From MADRE2 sp964397015 (GTDB taxonomy: Bacteria > Desulfobacterota > Desulfobacteria > Desulfobacterales > Desulfobacteraceae), in NCBI GenBank assembly GCA_964397015.1, contig CAYNHL010000013.1:1-45267 (forward strand): DNA of 45,267 nt. Direction: 5' to 3'. The notes beneath the pieces are model-generated. The model was not told the origin of the DNA. It searched no databases and was given only the letters and a program-made list of their open reading frames with translations. A program made the translations under genes and the position numbers. The first letter of the stretch is position 1. Each line of letters begins with the position of its first letter. Below, in pieces: positions 18,920 through 26,712 of this stretch.

Positions 18920-19278
18920 GGAAAAAATATGAAATGCGGAAATTAATACGGTTGACCATTCAACAACTATAATCGGGTAAATTGACAGGACAGTCCACCT
19001 GCCTGAGAAAAGGGAGGAAGACTGCGGGATTTGTGATTGGTTTTGCTGTATTTCCCGCCCCTGGCATCAGGGATTAATGCCGGGATGATCTGCAGGCAAC
19101 GGACCAGTAAAATAAAAACAATTCTACCGTTGATTGGTCAATAATATCCTGACTGCCGCCGGGCCGGGCCGTGATAGAGCCACAGAACGGAAAAAAAGTG
19201 AATGGACTGAATTTTGAGCCAGTATGTTTAAAAATATCAATGAATTATGAAGCCGATATATGTGTAGTGAAAAAATGC
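18920..19278. other. Intergenic region between divergent dctP and had units
   Basis: I see no supportable gene here; short open frames lack ribosome binding sites and recognisable sequence. The region separates the two divergent promoters, each of which carries the shared operator. A GGACCA/TTGGTC partial inverted repeat near 19100-19140 is weak. Confidence 0.5.
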
Positions 19279-19307
19279 TTGACAAATAGCTGTATTGTAT
19301 CTAAATA
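19279..19307 (+). promoter_or_regulatory. Promoter of the had operon with operator copy
   Basis: A perfect -35 TTGACA is at 19279-19284. The -10 is uncertain: TAAATA at 19302 fits a 17-base spacer but matches consensus at only three positions. Within the spacer, TAGCTGTATTGTA (19287-19299) matches the bamB operator at 10 of 13 positions and stands in nearly the same position relative to the -35 as the first bamB copy. Further downstream a second, weaker repeat, TAGTATCTATCTG, begins at 19306. Confidence 0.55.
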
Positions 19308-19383
19308 GTATCTATCTGATAGCTAAAAATCATTCAAGGAGTGATTTGGCTGTTTTATTTATGCATGGAGTATTTCAAAGATC

Positions 19384-19563
19384 ATGAAAGACAAAGATGA
19401 AACCCGTGCCGGCACAGCGGATCGTTTTTTTCACAGAAAGGTCAAGTTCGAGATCTACGGCGAGGAAATGATTGAAAAAACAGTCAATTCCAGCGGCAAC
19501 AGCGGGCGGATTTATCTTCCGCCTGAATGGATCGGCACACGGGTTAAAGTAATTAAATGTTAA
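19384..19563 (+). CDS. Small AbrB-like / DUF2080-type protein
   Basis: A 59-residue protein below usual ORF cut-offs. After a polar N terminus of about 19 residues it reads 'VKFEIYGEEMIEKTVNSSGN' and then 'SGRIYLPPEWIGTRVKVI'. The second half has the pattern of AbrB/MazE swapped-hairpin DNA-binding domains (GRIYLP + E/WIG + VKVI), and the whole resembles the small DUF2080 'transposon-encoded' family, known mainly from archaea. ATG 19384 has no strong Shine-Dalgarno; an AAGGAG 43 bases upstream serves no in-frame start. It lies 27 bases before had, within the same transcript, and just after an operator-bearing promoter, so a regulatory role is possible. No transposase is nearby. Confidence 0.65.
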   Translation: MKDKDETRAGTADRFFHRKVKFEIYGEEMIEKTVNSSGNSGRIYLPPEWIGTRVKVIKC

Positions 19564-19590
19564 TGAATCATTCTCAATTAGGAGGTCATT

Positions 19591-20703
19591 ATGGGAAATA
19601 TACCTGATAAAATCTGGACGTGGCAAATGGTGAACCCATTTAAAAAAGACCGGGAAACAGGAGAAAAGACTCCCGGCAAGCTGGAAAAGACACAGATCGA
19701 TGTACCGTCTCTCAACCCGGGGGAAGTCCTGGTTGAAGTGGCGGGCTGTGGTATCTGCCATACAGACCTTGGATATTTTTATTATGGAGTGCCCACGGTG
19801 AACCAGCCGCCTTTGACCCTGGGACACGAGATTTCCGGAACTGTCGTGGCCGCGGCCGATGACGTCGAAGGATGGAACGGAAAGGAAGTCATCATTCCGG
19901 CAGTCATGCCCTGCCGTAAATGTGAACTGTGTAAAACAGGCCGGGGCAACCGTTGTCTTTCCCAGAAAATGCCCGGCAACAGCATGGGGATTTACGGAGG
20001 GTTTTCAAGCCATATTCCTGTACCGGCCATTGACCTGTGCGAAGTCAAGGATCGGGGAGGCATTCCTTTGGAAAAACTCGCCGTTGTCGCAGATGCAGCC
20101 ACAACACCTTTCCAGGCGGCCAAAAGAGCAAATGTCCAGGTCGGGGACAATACCATCGTGATCGGTGTGGGCGGAGTCGGCCAGTACATGGTACAGGAAC
20201 TCAAGGCCCTGGGTGCCCAGAACGTTGTCGCAATCGATATAAACCAGGAGCGGCTTGACACCATGTTGAAAAACGGAGCGGATTTTGTGATCAATTCCAG
20301 CGGAAAGACATCGAGGGAAATATCCGCGGAACTCAAGGCATACAGAAAGGAAAAAGGCCTTCCGGGATTCGGGTGGAAAATTTTTGAATCCAGCGGCAGC
20401 AAGCCCGGCCAGGAGCTTGGGCTGGCATTGCTCAGTTTTACCGGAAAACTGATTATAATCGGTTTCGGTCCACACAAGGTGGAATATTCCATTTCAAGGC
20501 TCATGGCGTTTGACGCTGAAATCATCGGAACCTGGGGATGTCTGCCGGAATACTATCCGGCTGTCCTGAGCATGATAACCAGCAAAAAGATCAATTTCGA
20601 GGAATTTGTACAGACCCGTCCCATGAGCACCATTGTGGAAAGTTTTGACGAGGCGCATAAGCAGTCACCGGACAAACGAATTGTTCTGGTGCCGGATTTT
20701 TAA
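19591..20703 (+). CDS. had: 6-hydroxycyclohex-1-ene-1-carbonyl-CoA dehydrogenase
   Basis: A 370-residue zinc alcohol dehydrogenase (MDR superfamily). Catalytic zinc ligands are in 'GCGICHTDLGYF' (about residue 52) and 'LGHEISG' (about 75); the structural zinc is held by 'CRKCELCKTGRGNRC' (about 107-121). The Rossmann motif is 'GVGGVGQYM' (about 190). The long N terminus beginning 'IPDKIWTWQMV' and pairing with bamA match the Had/BamQ enzymes of anaerobic benzoate degradation, which oxidise the hydroxyl group formed after dienoyl-CoA hydration, using NAD+. It is the first large gene of the had-SDR-bamA operon with a strong AGGAGG site. A generic alcohol dehydrogenase is unlikely in this context. 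Confidence 0.9.
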   Translation: MGNIPDKIWTWQMVNPFKKDRETGEKTPGKLEKTQIDVPSLNPGEVLVEVAGCGICHTDLGYFYYGVPTVNQPPLTLGHEISGTVVAAADDVEGWNGKEVIIPAVMPCRKCELCKTGRGNRCLSQKMPGNSMGIYGGFSSHIPVPAIDLCEVKDRGGIPLEKLAVVADAATTPFQAAKRANVQVGDNTIVIGVGGVGQYMVQELKALGAQNVVAIDINQERLDTMLKNGADFVINSSGKTSREISAELKAYRKEKGLPGFGWKIFESSGSKPGQELGLALLSFTGKLIIIGFGPHKVEYSISRLMAFDAEIIGTWGCLPEYYPAVLSMITSKKINFEEFVQTRPMSTIVESFDEAHKQSPDKRIVLVPDF

Positions 20704-20724
20704 CGATAGAAAAGGGATAGGTGT

Positions 20725-21474
20725 ATGAAACTCAAAGACAAACGAGCGATTGTAACCGGCGGCAGCAGGGGTATCGGGCGGGCCATAGCTTTGCTGTACG
20801 CTAAAGAAGGCGCTGACGTGGTGGTCAATTATCACTCCAATGATGCCGCGGCAAAGGAAACCGTGGCTGAAATTGAAAAACTGGGCCGAAGGGGACTGGC
20901 CGTGCAGGCTGATGTTTCAAGTCACAGCAGCGCAAAAGACCTGGTGGAAGCCTGTGTTCAAGCCTTTGGCGGTGTGGATATAGTGGTAAACAATGCCGGT
21001 GTGTCCAAACCCTCCATGCTGCTGAAAATGCCGGAAGCCGACTGGGACGCTATCATAGATATACATCTCAAGGCGGCGTTTAACACGGTTCAGGCCGCGG
21101 GTGCGCACATGAAGGAACAAAAATACGGGAAGATCATCAACGTGATTTCAACCGCCGGTATTTTCGGTACAATCGGCCAGATCAACTATGCTTCTGCAAA
21201 AGCGGGCATTATAGGGTTTACCAAATCCGCGTCCAGGGAGCTTGGCCGTTACAATATCAATGTCAACGTGATCTGCCCGGGTATTACAAAAACAGAGATG
21301 ACCGGAAAGCTCCAGTCTGATGAAAAGCTGCGCAAGATTTATGAAGGCCGGATTCAGCTGGGCAGGTTTGCAGATCCCGAAGAAATAGCGCCTGCATTCG
21401 TATTCCTGGCATCGGACGATGCCAGCTACATAACCGGACAGGTGCTGGGTGTTGATGGCGGTTATATCGGATAA
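20725..21474 (+). CDS. Short-chain dehydrogenase/reductase (FabG-like)
   Basis: A 249-residue classical SDR. The cofactor motif is 'GGSRGIGRA' (about residues 12-20), with 'NNAG' near 89 and the active-site Ser/Tyr/Lys in 'VISTAG' (about 140) and 'YASAK' (about 153-157). It ends 'VDGGYIG' as FabG-like enzymes do. It sits between had and bamA, where other benzoate clusters carry the dienoyl-CoA hydratase. A plausible role is oxidation of a hydroxyacyl-CoA, for example 3-hydroxypimeloyl-CoA made by BamA, but the sequence alone supports only an NAD(P)-dependent 3-hydroxyacyl reductase/dehydrogenase type. The gene starts 21 bases after had. Confidence 0.85.
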   Translation: MKLKDKRAIVTGGSRGIGRAIALLYAKEGADVVVNYHSNDAAAKETVAEIEKLGRRGLAVQADVSSHSSAKDLVEACVQAFGGVDIVVNNAGVSKPSMLLKMPEADWDAIIDIHLKAAFNTVQAAGAHMKEQKYGKIINVISTAGIFGTIGQINYASAKAGIIGFTKSASRELGRYNINVNVICPGITKTEMTGKLQSDEKLRKIYEGRIQLGRFADPEEIAPAFVFLASDDASYITGQVLGVDGGYIG

Positions 21475-21525
21475 GCGAAATTGTTTTTATATTTATATAG
21501 TTAAAGTTTATGAAGGAGGAATAAC

Positions 21526-22662
21526 ATGGCTTTAGAGTGGATGCCAAGAGACAATGACCCAAAAGACCATTCCCTGCACCGGAATCCCTACTGGGGAACC
21601 GAGGCTCCGTCAGTGATCTTCGAGAAAAAGCCCCTGATCGACCCGGACGGCAACGTGGTTGAAGGTCTTTTCGTCGCCTGGGTGACCTTGAACAACCCAA
21701 AACAGTTCAACTCCTATACCACTGACATGGTAAAGGGGGTTATCGCCGGGTTTGAAAACGCCTCTCTGGACCGCAGCGTTGTGGCGGTAGTGTTTACAGC
21801 TGTGGGACCCTATGCGTTCTGTACCGGCGGTAACACCAAGGAGTATTCGGAATACTATTCCAGGCGCTGTGATGAATACAGCCAGTACATGGAGCTGTTC
21901 ACCCACATGGTGGATGCGATACTGATGTGCCATAAACCGACCATCTGCCGGGTTAACGGCATGAGAGTCGCCGGCGGGCAGGAAATCGGCCTGGCCTGTG
22001 ACCTGGCCGTTGCCTCCGATCTCGCCATTTTCGGCCAGGCAGGACCCAAGCACGGCTCATCTCCTGCAGGCGGAGCTTCTGACTTTCTGCCATGGTTCCT
22101 CACCATGGAAGATGCAATGTGGAACTGCGTATCCTGCGAGATGTGGTCTGCCTACAAAGTGAAGATGAAGGGCATGATATCCAAGGTTGTTCCCGTGCTC
22201 AAGGTTGACGGAAAATGGGTCAGAAATCCCATGATCGAAACCGATAATTATGTCAAGGATGGTGAAATCGTTTACGGTGAGTACAAAAGCGGCCAGGAGC
22301 TCAAGGATGCCAAGGCCTTTGTCAAACAGCACCAGCCAAACGCGGACTTCGAGCTGCTGGACAAGGAAGTGGACAAGATTACCTGGCGTTTTGCCAACCT
22401 GTTTCCAGGCTGTTTGATCAAATCCATTGAAGATATCCGCCAGAAAAAGAAATTTTTCTGGGACACCTTGAAAAACGACCACCGGCACTGGCTGGCAGCC
22501 AATATGTCCGGCGAGGCTTTCCTGGGTTTCGGAGCATTCAACACCAAAAAGATCACAGGACAGGACACGATTGATTTCATCAAGTTCCGCCAGAATATAG
22601 CCGAGGCAAAAAACTGGGATATGGACATGTTTGCCGAAGTCATGGGGACCCCCAAGGAATAA
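21526..22662 (+). CDS. bamA: 6-oxocyclohex-1-ene-1-carbonyl-CoA hydrolase (ring opening)
   Basis: A 378-residue crotonase-fold hydrolase that adds two waters to 6-oxocyclohex-1-ene-1-carbonyl-CoA and opens the ring to 3-hydroxypimeloyl-CoA in the cytoplasm. Family signatures include the N-terminal 'DHSLHRNPYWGTEAPSV', 'VTLNNPKQFNSYT', the oxyanion-hole region 'FCTGGNTKEYSEYYSRR' (about residues 105-121), 'NGMRVAGGQEIGLACDLA' (about 145-162) and the BamA-typical 'GPKHGSSPAGGASDFLPWF'. This gene is the standard marker for anaerobic aromatic degradation. ATG follows AAGGAGG. The transcript ends at a strong terminator 62 bases downstream. Confidence 0.97.
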   Translation: MALEWMPRDNDPKDHSLHRNPYWGTEAPSVIFEKKPLIDPDGNVVEGLFVAWVTLNNPKQFNSYTTDMVKGVIAGFENASLDRSVVAVVFTAVGPYAFCTGGNTKEYSEYYSRRCDEYSQYMELFTHMVDAILMCHKPTICRVNGMRVAGGQEIGLACDLAVASDLAIFGQAGPKHGSSPAGGASDFLPWFLTMEDAMWNCVSCEMWSAYKVKMKGMISKVVPVLKVDGKWVRNPMIETDNYVKDGEIVYGEYKSGQELKDAKAFVKQHQPNADFELLDKEVDKITWRFANLFPGCLIKSIEDIRQKKKFFWDTLKNDHRHWLAANMSGEAFLGFGAFNTKKITGQDTIDFIKFRQNIAEAKNWDMDMFAEVMGTPKE

Positions 22663-22723
22663 CCCGGCTTGACGTATGGTGAATGTGCCTGTGTTTTGAT
22701 TTGACATTCATCGGCATTTTTAT

Positions 22724-22766
22724 AACTATGGTTCAAGGCTTCTATGCTTTGGGCCATAGTTGTTTT
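22724..22766 (+). terminator. Intrinsic terminator after bamA
   Basis: Outer arms AACTATGG (22724-22731) and CCATAGTT (22754-22761) plus inner arms CAAGGC (22734-22739) and GCTTTG (22746-22751) pair almost without break, joined by two T-G wobbles, around a six-base TTCTAT loop. TGTTTTA follows. It should separate the had-SDR-bamA unit from the bamB promoter. Confidence 0.85.
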
Positions 22767-22839
22767 AAGGAACCTTTGCTGCCGGATCTTTTTTCAAAAA
22801 CGGGCATGGCCGGACAGGCGGAAAAAACCGTTTTTTTTC

Positions 22840-22882
22840 TTGACACGTAGTTACTTTGTAGCTTATAAATAGTTACATTGTA
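22840..22882 (+). promoter_or_regulatory. bamB promoter with two direct operator repeats
   Basis: The -35 TTGACA (22840-22845) and -10 TATAAA (22864-22869) are 18 bases apart. Two direct repeats, TAGTTACTTTGTA (22848-22860) and TAGTTACATTGTA (22870-22882), differ at one base and are 22 bases apart, on the same DNA face. The first fills the spacer and the second covers the start site. The second is identical to a copy at dctP. Such an arrangement fits repression released by a pathway intermediate such as benzoyl-CoA (inference). Confidence 0.75.
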
Positions 22883-22920
22883 TTGAAAAGCATGTATTAT
22901 GATAAAAGGGGAACTAAATC

Positions 22921-24912
22921 ATGAGGTACGCAGAAACGGGGTTTAATTTAGAGGTTGACCTGTCCCGGGGAAATATTGAAAAAGTCGCGACTGACCCGAG
23001 GGATACCGCACTTTATCTGGGGGGCCTTGGAACAAATGCCAAGATACTGTGGGAAAGGGTAGGACCTGAAGTGGATGCCTTTGACCCTGAGAACCTGTTG
23101 ATTTTCGGTGCCGGCCTTTTATGCGGCACACCGGCCACCGGATGCAACCGCACTATCCTGACGACCATATCTCCCCAGACCAAATTAATGGCTTTTTCAA
23201 TGATGGGAGGCTTCTGGGCCCCGGAATTGAAATTTGCAGGTTATGACAAGATAGTTTTCAGCGGAAAATCTGAAAAGCTGGTTTATCTTTATATCAACAA
23301 CGACACGGTGGAGATCCGCGATGCCACTCACCTGCACGGCAAGGGTGCCATTGAAACTGCGGAACTGCTCAAGCAGGAACTGAATGAACCCAAGGCCCAG
23401 GTGGCTGCCATAGGTCTTGCCGGTGAAAACCGGGTCTTTTACGCATCCATAGAGCAGGGCAGATCCAGCGCCAGCCGGGGAGGTATCGGTGCCGTGATGG
23501 GTGACAAGGGTATCAAGGCCGTCGTGGTGCGGGGTACAAAGGATATCAATATCGCAAAACCGGAAGAGTATATCGAGCTCTGCAGCGAGGTCATGGATTA
23601 TATCAAGTGGCGTGAAGACAATCCGGTTCCCTTTGTAACACCGATCCTGGCCGTGCTGGGATCCCCGCAGGAAATGGCCATCCATGATGAAAAATGGCAC
23701 ACGGAGAATTTCTCCTGGGGAAATGCCAGGACCCGGAGAAAGGGATTCTGGACAGAAGACGTGGAAAAGGAATGGACCGAGACGATGGAAAATGTTCGCA
23801 CCCGTCTCATATCCTGTTACAACTGTCCTCTGAAATGCGGGGCCACTTTATCCATGCCCGGCCTGCCGACCTACATGATGAAATGCTTCACCAAGCTGAC
23901 CTATGCCATGGGGGCGTATTCAACCCTGGACTTCGGGCTGAAGATCGCCCAGAAGGCGACTGAATACGGCGTTGACGGATATTCAACACCACAGGTAATG
24001 GCTTTTGCCATAGAGCTTCTGGAAAACGGTATCCTGTCAAAGGATGATTTTCCCGGAATGCCCGATGACAACGAAGGCAGGTTCTATTACCTGCTGGACA
24101 TGATAGTCAACCGGGAAGGCATAGGTGACATCCTGGCCAAGGGCACCTACTGGGCTGCCGAAGAAATCGGCAACGGAGCTCATGAGTATGCCCACAACCA
24201 TATAAAGAAGCACGAGCAGCTGCCGCTCAAACTGTCCATGCTCAACCCCATCTATTTTCTCATGTACTGTACGGGTGAAAAAATGAATATCACCCAGATT
24301 GAAGGTCAGTTTCCACAGCACCCTTTCCCTACCAAAGAAGACAAGGAAAAATTTGTCTCGGACTGGTTCCAGGTGCCGGATGAAAAATTCAAGCAGTATT
24401 TTCTGGACTGGGAATTCAGGGGTGAAAATTCCATCCCCTATTATCCCACCGTCGAGATGACCTGTGATATCGTTGACTGGCAGGAACGGATGCACTATAT
24501 AGATGACGCTTTAGGCATGTGTGCCGGCCTGTCCTCGTTCCATATCAAACCGCCCTATCATATCCATAATATCCCTAAGTTCATCAATGCAGGCGCCGGG
24601 ATCGAAATGGATGAGGATACACTTTCAAAGGCGGCCAAACGCTACAGGACCCTGGTCAGGGCGATCAATATCAGGCGGGGACTGAAACGGGAAGATGAAA
24701 AACCGCCTGAAGATCACTGGAAAAAGCGGTTCCCTGAACTTGAAAAGGAACTTTTAGACACATACTACAGGTACAAGGGCTGGAATGAGAAAGGGATCCC
24801 CACTGAAGAATCACTTCATGATCTGGGTCTGGATTACGTGGCCCGGGATTTTATAGAGCGGGGCATTCTGGAACCGGCAGAAGAAAAACCGGTAGAAGAA
24901 ACCGCGGAGTAG
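22921..24912 (+). CDS. bamB: Class II benzoyl-CoA reductase catalytic subunit, BamB
   Basis: A 663-residue member of the aldehyde:ferredoxin oxidoreductase (AOR) family carrying a tungsten-bis-pyranopterin and one [4Fe-4S] cluster. BamB reduces benzoyl-CoA to cyclohexa-1,5-diene-1-carbonyl-CoA without ATP. AOR signatures include N-terminal 'VDLSRGNIEKV', 'GGLGTNAKILWERVG', the pterin-binding 'GGFWAPELKFAGYDKIVFSG' region and 'GRSSASRGGIGAVMGDKGIKAVVV'. Cluster ligands are C299, C302 and C306 plus C534. ATG 22921 has AAGGGGA upstream. It is the first gene of the bamB-I operon behind an operator-bearing promoter. Other AOR enzymes look similar, but the neighbours make the Bam assignment firm. 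Confidence 0.96.
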   Translation: MRYAETGFNLEVDLSRGNIEKVATDPRDTALYLGGLGTNAKILWERVGPEVDAFDPENLLIFGAGLLCGTPATGCNRTILTTISPQTKLMAFSMMGGFWAPELKFAGYDKIVFSGKSEKLVYLYINNDTVEIRDATHLHGKGAIETAELLKQELNEPKAQVAAIGLAGENRVFYASIEQGRSSASRGGIGAVMGDKGIKAVVVRGTKDINIAKPEEYIELCSEVMDYIKWREDNPVPFVTPILAVLGSPQEMAIHDEKWHTENFSWGNARTRRKGFWTEDVEKEWTETMENVRTRLISCYNCPLKCGATLSMPGLPTYMMKCFTKLTYAMGAYSTLDFGLKIAQKATEYGVDGYSTPQVMAFAIELLENGILSKDDFPGMPDDNEGRFYYLLDMIVNREGIGDILAKGTYWAAEEIGNGAHEYAHNHIKKHEQLPLKLSMLNPIYFLMYCTGEKMNITQIEGQFPQHPFPTKEDKEKFVSDWFQVPDEKFKQYFLDWEFRGENSIPYYPTVEMTCDIVDWQERMHYIDDALGMCAGLSSFHIKPPYHIHNIPKFINAGAGIEMDEDTLSKAAKRYRTLVRAINIRRGLKREDEKPPEDHWKKRFPELEKELLDTYYRYKGWNEKGIPTEESLHDLGLDYVARDFIERGILEPAEEKPVEETAE

Positions 24913-24945
24913 ACAACAGACATTTTAGCTTGGAGGGCGTGAACC

Positions 24946-25482
24946 TTGAGTGGTGAAAAAGTTAAGAAAACAATAAAAACGATTAAAATAGATGCGGACA
25001 AATGTAATGGATGCCGGGCATGTGAAGCTATCTGTTCAGCGTTTCATGCATCACCCAAATACAGCAGCAGCAACCCTGCCCGCTCCCGCATAAAAATTGT
25101 CCGTGACCCGTTCAGGGATATCTATGTTCCGGTTTACGCCGGGGAATATACGGTGGCTGAATGCGCCGGCCGGGACAAGTATGTCATTGACGGAAAAGAA
25201 TATGACGAGTGCTCTTTTTGCAGGGCTTCCTGCCCCTCACGGGATGATTTCAAGGAACCGGATTCAGGCCTTCCGCTGAAATGTGACATGTGTGAGGGCG
25301 AGGATGAGCCGCTGTGTGTAAAATGGTGCATGGTGGATGCCCTGACCCTGGAGGAACGAGAAGAGGAGGCAGAAGACCGGGAAAAACCCGAAGACCTGGA
25401 AATCGGCCTGGAATCACTTGCAGACAAGTACGGCATGGATAAAATAGTTGACGTACTTGAACGTATGGCTCAAAAGGATTAA
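24946..25482 (+). CDS. bamC: Polyferredoxin subunit BamC
   Basis: A 178-residue iron-sulfur protein with several [4Fe-4S] cysteine groups: 'CNGCRACEAIC' (about residues 19-29), 'CSFCRASC' (about 88-95) and 'CDMCEGEDEPLCVKWC' (about 110-125). It has an acidic C-terminal tail. BamC is the electron-transfer partner of BamB in the BamBC core. The start is TTG 24946, preceded by GGAGGG at eight bases; there is no in-frame ATG nearby. It is 33 bases after bamB. The pattern also resembles HycB/PsrB-type ferredoxins, but the order bamB-bamC is diagnostic. Confidence 0.93.
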   Translation: MSGEKVKKTIKTIKIDADKCNGCRACEAICSAFHASPKYSSSNPARSRIKIVRDPFRDIYVPVYAGEYTVAECAGRDKYVIDGKEYDECSFCRASCPSRDDFKEPDSGLPLKCDMCEGEDEPLCVKWCMVDALTLEEREEEAEDREKPEDLEIGLESLADKYGMDKIVDVLERMAQKD

Positions 25483-25515
25483 TGAACAAGGTCAATAAAA
25501 GGATTGGTAAATAAA

Positions 25516-26667
25516 GTGGAAACAATAGCCCCCTTCATAGAAGTGATCGATGAGATAAAAGAGGCCGGCGGTGACATTTTCAAAATGTGCTTTCAATGCG
25601 GATTGTGTGACGCGGTCTGTCCATGGAACCAGGTCAGGCAGTTTTCCATGCGGCGGCTGATCCGGGAAGCGGCTTTTGGCTTGAGCGAGGTGGAAGGTGA
25701 AGATATCTGGAGATGTACCACCTGCGGTGCCTGCCCTGCACAATGTCCAAGGGGAGTCAGGCAGATTGACATCAGTGTGGCCCTGCGGCGGGTCGCATCA
25801 TCGTATGAGCTGTTTCCACAGTCGGTCAAGTCAGCCCGTACGGCCAGGGCCAGCCTGATATCCGAGGGAAACCCACTTCAGGGAGAGCGGGAGCGGCGAG
25901 CTGACTGGGCAAAGGATTTGTCTGTAAAACCCTATGAAGAAGGCATGGAAGCTCTTTATTTTGTCGGCTGCTACCTGTCCTACGATCCCCGGATGAAAAA
26001 GGTGGCGGTTGCCACAGCCGGGATACTGAACAAGGCCGGAGTGAATTTCGGTATACTGGGAGACAAGGAGAGCTGTTGCGGGGAAAGCATCCGTAAGACC
26101 GGCAGCGAGCAGGTTTTCAAAGATCTGGCCCGCCAGAATATCAAGACCTTTGTTGATAATGGTGTAAAAAAGGTGATTGTTTCATCTCCCCATTGCTATC
26201 ATACGTTTAAAAATGAATACCCGGAATTCATGGTCAATTTCGAGGTGGTTCACATATCACAGTACCTTTGGGAGCTGATCGGCGAAAACAGGGTGACGCT
26301 GTCCAAAACATATGACAAAACCGTGACATACCATGATCCATGTTACCTGGGCAGGCATAACGGGATATATGACGCCCCGCGGGACCTGCTCAAGATCGTG
26401 CCGGGACTTGAACTGGTCGAAATGACGGCTTTTGGTAAAAACAGCCTGTGCTGTGGCGGAGGCGGCGGCCGTATCTGGATGGATACACCGCAGTCGGAAC
26501 GGTTTTCCGATATCCGGCTGAAACAGGCACAGGAATCCGGCGCACAGGTGCTTGCAACCGCCTGCCCTTACTGTATCACCAATTTCGAGGAAAGCCGCCT
26601 TAACCTGGATTACGAAGATGTCATAGAGGTCAAGGATATCACCGAGATTATCAGCGATATGCTTTAA
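25516..26667 (+). CDS. bamD: HdrD-like Fe-S subunit BamD
   Basis: A 383-residue heterodisulfide-reductase-like protein. Two [4Fe-4S] groups, 'CFQCGLCDAVCPW' (about residues 25-37) and 'CTTCGACPAQCPRG' (about 72-85), are followed by two CCG (cysteine-rich) domains: 'SCCGESIR', 'SPHCYHTFKNEYPE', 'HDPCYLGRHNGIYDAPR', 'CCGGGGGRIWMD' and 'CPYCITNFE'. It passes electrons between the HdrA-like BamE and the BamBC core. I chose GTG 25516 over TTG 25504 because the AAAAGGA site directly abuts the TTG. Canonical cysteines of both CCG domains are present. Confidence 0.94.
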   Translation: METIAPFIEVIDEIKEAGGDIFKMCFQCGLCDAVCPWNQVRQFSMRRLIREAAFGLSEVEGEDIWRCTTCGACPAQCPRGVRQIDISVALRRVASSYELFPQSVKSARTARASLISEGNPLQGERERRADWAKDLSVKPYEEGMEALYFVGCYLSYDPRMKKVAVATAGILNKAGVNFGILGDKESCCGESIRKTGSEQVFKDLARQNIKTFVDNGVKKVIVSSPHCYHTFKNEYPEFMVNFEVVHISQYLWELIGENRVTLSKTYDKTVTYHDPCYLGRHNGIYDAPRDLLKIVPGLELVEMTAFGKNSLCCGGGGGRIWMDTPQSERFSDIRLKQAQESGAQVLATACPYCITNFEESRLNLDYEDVIEVKDITEIISDML

Positions 26668-26712
26668 ATCTATAGAATCCTTAAATTTGTAAGGATAATG
26701 AGGAGATGTAAA

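Noticed and set aside
19375..19827. Minus-strand 150-codon ORF over the small AbrB-like gene and had start
   Set aside because: It has no ribosome binding site or known family, and lies opposite two better-supported plus-strand genes.
21498..21510. A further operator copy before bamA
   Set aside because: TAGTTAAAGTTTA matches 10 of 13 positions, but it is in AT-rich DNA directly before the ribosome binding site, with no promoter around it.
22701..22726. Promoter with TTGACA at 22701 upstream of bamB
   Set aside because: The only -10-like sequence is 15 bases away and overlaps the bamA terminator; the 22840 promoter is far better.
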